Assembly: GCF_003240565.2 (NCBI RefSeq)
Contig: NZ_CP117260.1
Coordinates: forward strand, 1-64,000
Length of the DNA: 64,000 nt
Reading direction: 5' to 3'
Source of the DNA: Rhizobium tumorigenes
GTDB taxonomy: Bacteria; Pseudomonadota; Alphaproteobacteria; Rhizobiales; Rhizobiaceae
The position numbers and the translations under genes were made by a program. Of this stretch, positions 61,279-64,000 are shown piece after piece; the stretch's first letter is position 1; each line of letters opens with the position of its first letter. The notes under the pieces are model-generated. The model was not told the origin of the DNA, did no database searches, and worked only from the letters and a program-made list of their open reading frames with translations.

Positions 61279-62520
61279 ATGACGAACCACCATTTGCCAG
61301 CGACGTCTTCCACCGTTCACTGGGGCTATTTCAGCAAGACGCTCGCCCCCGTGCTGACGCTGAAATCCCATGACCGCGCCACGATCGAAACCATTACTCA
61401 CCATGCCAATGATGACTTTGATCGCATGATTGCAGGGGACGCTGCGGCAGAAGAGATTTTTCGCTGGACGAGCGAGGAGAAGACCATGGGCCGTCGTGGC
61501 GCAGGTGCTACCGAGGGTCCCTTCACCCATGGTGCCGGTGAAGGCCTCGGCGTGCATCTGCTGACGGGTCCGATCGCCATCGAGGGTGCGGAGCCCGGCG
61601 ATGTGATCGAAGTCCGGATCCTGAATGCCTATCCACGACCCAGCGCCAACCCCGCCTATGAAGGCCGCTATTTCGGCTCCAACCCATCGGCAAACTGGGG
61701 CTTTCAGTACAATGATTTGGTCGAGGAGCCGAAGCAGCGGGAAGTGGTGACGATCTACGAGCTCGACATGAAGGAGCCCGCCACCGTCTCGGCCGTATAC
61801 TCTTACCTTTGGACACCGCAGACCGATCCGGATGGCATCGTCCATGCGACGATCGACTATCCCGGCGTCAGGGTGGACCACAATACCGTTGTCAAGAAGG
61901 ACGGGGTTCTCGCAGGTATCAAGGTGCCGGCTCGCCTGCATTTCGGCACGATGGGGCTGGCCCCGGCCGAAGCCGATTTCGTCAGCACGATCCCGCCAAA
62001 TTATACCGGCGGCAACATGGATGATTGGCGGATCACCTCAGGGGCACGGATGTACTATCCGGTCGCGGTGCCCGGCGGCCTGTTCTCCGTGGGCGATGCC
62101 CATGCCTCACAGGGCGATAGCGAGTTGAGCGGCACGGCGGTCGAGATCTCGCTGACGGGAGAGTTCGAGTTCATCCTGCACAAAAAGGCAGACCTGCCTG
62201 GCACCGTGCTCGAGGGACTGAACCATCCGCTGCTGGAGAACGACGACGTCTGGTCGGTCTACGGTTTCAGCTATGCCAATTATCTGTCCGAACTCGGTCC
62301 CGATCACCAGCAGGAAATCCTGAAACGGTCCAGCCTAGATCTCGCGATGCGCGATGCCTTTCGCAAGCTCCGCCGTTTCCTGATGACCGTGCACAATCTG
62401 TCGGAAGACGAGGCAATTTCGCTGATGTCGGTGGCTGCGGATTTCTCGGTGACGCAGGTCGTCGATGCCAATTGGGGGATCACCGGTTCGATCCGGAAAT
62501 GCGTGTTCGCCGGCAAATGA
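61279..62520 (+). CDS. Acetamidase/formamidase family protein
   Basis: FmdA/AmdA-family zinc amidohydrolase, 413 aa, that releases ammonia from short-chain amides. Seen: VHWGYFSKTLAPVL (metal-binding N-terminal block), IETITHHANDD, GAGEGLGVHLLTGPIAI, GALHFGTMGLAP-like segment (RLHFGTMGLAPAEADF) and VGDAHASQGDSELSGTAVE. ATG 61279 follows AAGAGGTCTTCC, 46 bases behind the transporter gene. Stop overlaps the next start (ATGA), so the amidase and the AraC-amidase fusion are coupled. Confidence 0.93.
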   Translation: MTNHHLPATSSTVHWGYFSKTLAPVLTLKSHDRATIETITHHANDDFDRMIAGDAAAEEIFRWTSEEKTMGRRGAGATEGPFTHGAGEGLGVHLLTGPIAIEGAEPGDVIEVRILNAYPRPSANPAYEGRYFGSNPSANWGFQYNDLVEEPKQREVVTIYELDMKEPATVSAVYSYLWTPQTDPDGIVHATIDYPGVRVDHNTVVKKDGVLAGIKVPARLHFGTMGLAPAEADFVSTIPPNYTGGNMDDWRITSGARMYYPVAVPGGLFSVGDAHASQGDSELSGTAVEISLTGEFEFILHKKADLPGTVLEGLNHPLLENDDVWSVYGFSYANYLSELGPDHQQEILKRSSLDLAMRDAFRKLRRFLMTVHNLSEDEAISLMSVAADFSVTQVVDANWGITGSIRKCVFAGK

Positions 62521-64000
62521 CGAGCAGGCTGGCATTCTCTTCTTCGCATGTGCAATATGGATCCGAAGGGATCCAGGCGGGGGCTGTTGCAGACCCTGCC
62601 GCCACTGCAGATCAAGGGATGACCATTAGGCAATTTCTCAGCGAAGCCTATCCGACACGCTCTCGTAAAGGGGCGTGGCAGGATATCCTGTCCGAGTTCG
62701 GCCTTAGATCCGATGCTGCCGATCAGGGGCTGGAGAGCTTTGCCACTGCCTCGCTGAGGGGCGACCGTCAGTCGTTGCTCCTGGCGCGACTGACCGCCGG
62801 CGACCAGACGTTGTCACCGCTTGCCCGGCGACCCGGCGGCCCGATTGCACTGATCTCCCTCGACGAAAGCCTTGAGATGCGGCTCGGCAGCGAGACGCTG
62901 TTGATCGAGGCTGGCAGTCTGGTGATCGTGCCGGCTGTCGGCGAGTGGCAGCTATGCCTTCGCAAGAGCGCCCGGATGATCGTTCTTTCCATTGCGGACA
63001 GCCTGTTTCCCGGCCACAAGGCCGGCCTGCAGACCTTGAAGGCGCCGCGGCATTACGTGGCCACCGGGCTTGCGGCAATCTTCATAAAGACTATCGAGGC
63101 GGCCGCTGGCGAGATGGATAGCGTTTCGGAGTCGGAGTGGCGCTCGCTCGAAGGCGCCATCGCGGATCTGTTCGTTGCCCTCGTGCTGCAGGCGGAGACA
63201 TCCGACGCCGCCGCAAGTCCCGGTTCTGCGGCGCTATTTCATCGCGTCACGCTGGGTATCGAGCGCCATCTCCACGAGCCGGAATTGACCGCACTGCGCA
63301 TTGCCCGCCTCGAAGGCATTTCCGAGCGCTACCTGCAGAAGCTGTTCTTGCAGAACGGCGAAAGCGTCAGCAACTATATTCGTGAACGCCGCCTCCAGCG
63401 TGCGAGGGCAGCGCTAGTCGCCCCCGGCGAGATCCGTCTGCCGATTGCCGAAATCGCCTATAGCTGCGGTTTCGGAGATGCAGCCAATTTCAACCGTCTG
63501 TTCAAGGAGCGCTTCAGCTTGCCGCCTGGCGCATTTCGCAGCCGGCACGTTGAGCAGCTGGCTGCCAACACGAATGCAGAGCAGCGCGGCTGGCCGTTGA
63601 GCGCACTGGTCGCCAAGCGGCTCCAGCAGCGATCGATCGCCACGGGCGATGCATTGGCCGATAGCGATGGCAGCGAGGGCGAGACCGGCTCATCCGTGCG
63701 TCACGTTCTTGCCGCCTCTGCTGCGACCGTGCACTGGGGCTATTTCAGCCGGGCGCTACCGGCTGTCCTCGAGATCCGCTCGGGCGATACCGTTGAAATC
63801 CAGACGTTGACGCAGCACGCCTCAGACGCGCCTGAATTTATGATCGACGGGGATGCGGCGGCCGAGGACGTGTTTTACTGGACCGCCCAGAGAAAGTCAG
63901 TAGATCGCCGCGGTGCAGGTCCGATCGACGCCTCAATTTACGGCCGCGGTGCCGGCGAGGGCTTCGGGGTCCATATCTGCACGGGCCCGATCTATGTGAA
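62517..64000 (+). CDS. AraC-family regulator fused to an acetamidase/formamidase domain (partial, runs off the window)
   Basis: Open reading frame from ATG 62517 to the window end, about 494 codons without stop. Residues ~80-225: AraC sensor-like domain (SLDESLEMRLGSETLLIEAG). Residues ~238-348: AraC/XylS double HTH (ALRIARLEGISERYLQKLF; IAEIAYSCGFGDAANFNRLF). After a ~50-residue linker, from residue ~398, an FmdA-type domain begins: ATVHWGYFSRALPAVLEIRS, GDAAAEDVFYWTAQRKSVDR, GAGEGFGVHICTGPIYV. This aligns along its length with the N-terminus of the separate acetamidase encoded just upstream. The frame stays open across the junction, so the fusion is not due to a missing stop in this sequence. 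The C-terminus is not visible. A regulator that carries an amidase-fold domain as amide sensor is the simplest reading. Confidence 0.85.
   Translation, partial: MTSRLAFSSSHVQYGSEGIQAGAVADPAATADQGMTIRQFLSEAYPTRSRKGAWQDILSEFGLRSDAADQGLESFATASLRGDRQSLLLARLTAGDQTLSPLARRPGGPIALISLDESLEMRLGSETLLIEAGSLVIVPAVGEWQLCLRKSARMIVLSIADSLFPGHKAGLQTLKAPRHYVATGLAAIFIKTIEAAAGEMDSVSESEWRSLEGAIADLFVALVLQAETSDAAASPGSAALFHRVTLGIERHLHEPELTALRIARLEGISERYLQKLFLQNGESVSNYIRERRLQRARAALVAPGEIRLPIAEIAYSCGFGDAANFNRLFKERFSLPPGAFRSRHVEQLAANTNAEQRGWPLSALVAKRLQQRSIATGDALADSDGSEGETGSSVRHVLAASAATVHWGYFSRALPAVLEIRSGDTVEIQTLTQHASDAPEFMIDGDAAAEDVFYWTAQRKSVDRRGAGPIDASIYGRGAGEGFGVHICTGPIYV

Overview
The window is high-GC alphaproteobacterial DNA that opens at the first base of repA and carries a complete repABC cassette. 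Its content (repABC, a RopA/Omp2-type porin, many ABC importers, GntR and LacI regulators, a plant-responsive type LuxR solo) points to a Rhizobiaceae member (Rhizobium/Agrobacterium relatives) and to a large secondary replicon, either a megaplasmid or a chromid. A tRNA-Pro gene lies on the replicon, which is compatible with chromid status.

Layout. 0-3.7 kb: repA-repB-ctRNA-repC. 3.9-4.9 kb: a dihydrodipicolinate-synthase-family gene. 5.2-6.95 kb: a small AT-rich island bounded by tRNA-Pro and a displaced copy of the tRNA 3' end, with one gene, a HEPN-like protein. 7.1-15 kb: two proline-iminopeptidase-like hydrolases flanking a LuxR solo, followed by a complete dipeptide/oligopeptide ABC importer. 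15-26.5 kb: D-amino-acid transaminase, the 5-oxoprolinase genes pxpA and pxpBC, two GntR/FCD regulators, a 2-hydroxyacid dehydrogenase, two M24 peptidase-fold proteins, a VOC protein and a polar amino acid ABC importer. Together 7-26.5 kb reads as one region for sensing, importing and breaking down proline- and pyroglutamate-related peptides.

26.6-34.7 kb: a SARP-like/TPR regulator, a 72-residue protein and an exported metallo-beta-lactamase-fold enzyme converge on a tight three-gene operon: an ATP-grasp enzyme fused to a C39-like cysteine peptidase domain, a PLP-dependent enzyme and a group II PLP decarboxylase. This is the best candidate for an undescribed system, probably making an amide- or peptide-linked small molecule.

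35-49.5 kb: porin, a candidate sRNA, a GGDEF-EAL protein, an MFS pump, a FAD/NAD(P)-binding protein, EptA-type phosphoethanolamine transferase, a Tat-exported alpha/beta hydrolase divergent from an OhrR/MarR regulator, an ABC-F ATPase and a vapBC module. 49.5-57.2 kb: a LacI-controlled sugar importer with a family 2 glycosidase and two matching operators. 57.4-64 kb: two small proteins, then an amino-acid/amide importer with a fused permease-ATPase, an acetamidase/formamidase, and, running off the end, an AraC regulator fused to a second acetamidase/formamidase domain.

No insertion sequence, CRISPR array, rRNA gene or integrase was seen. Calls rest on motif recognition by eye; no database search was run.
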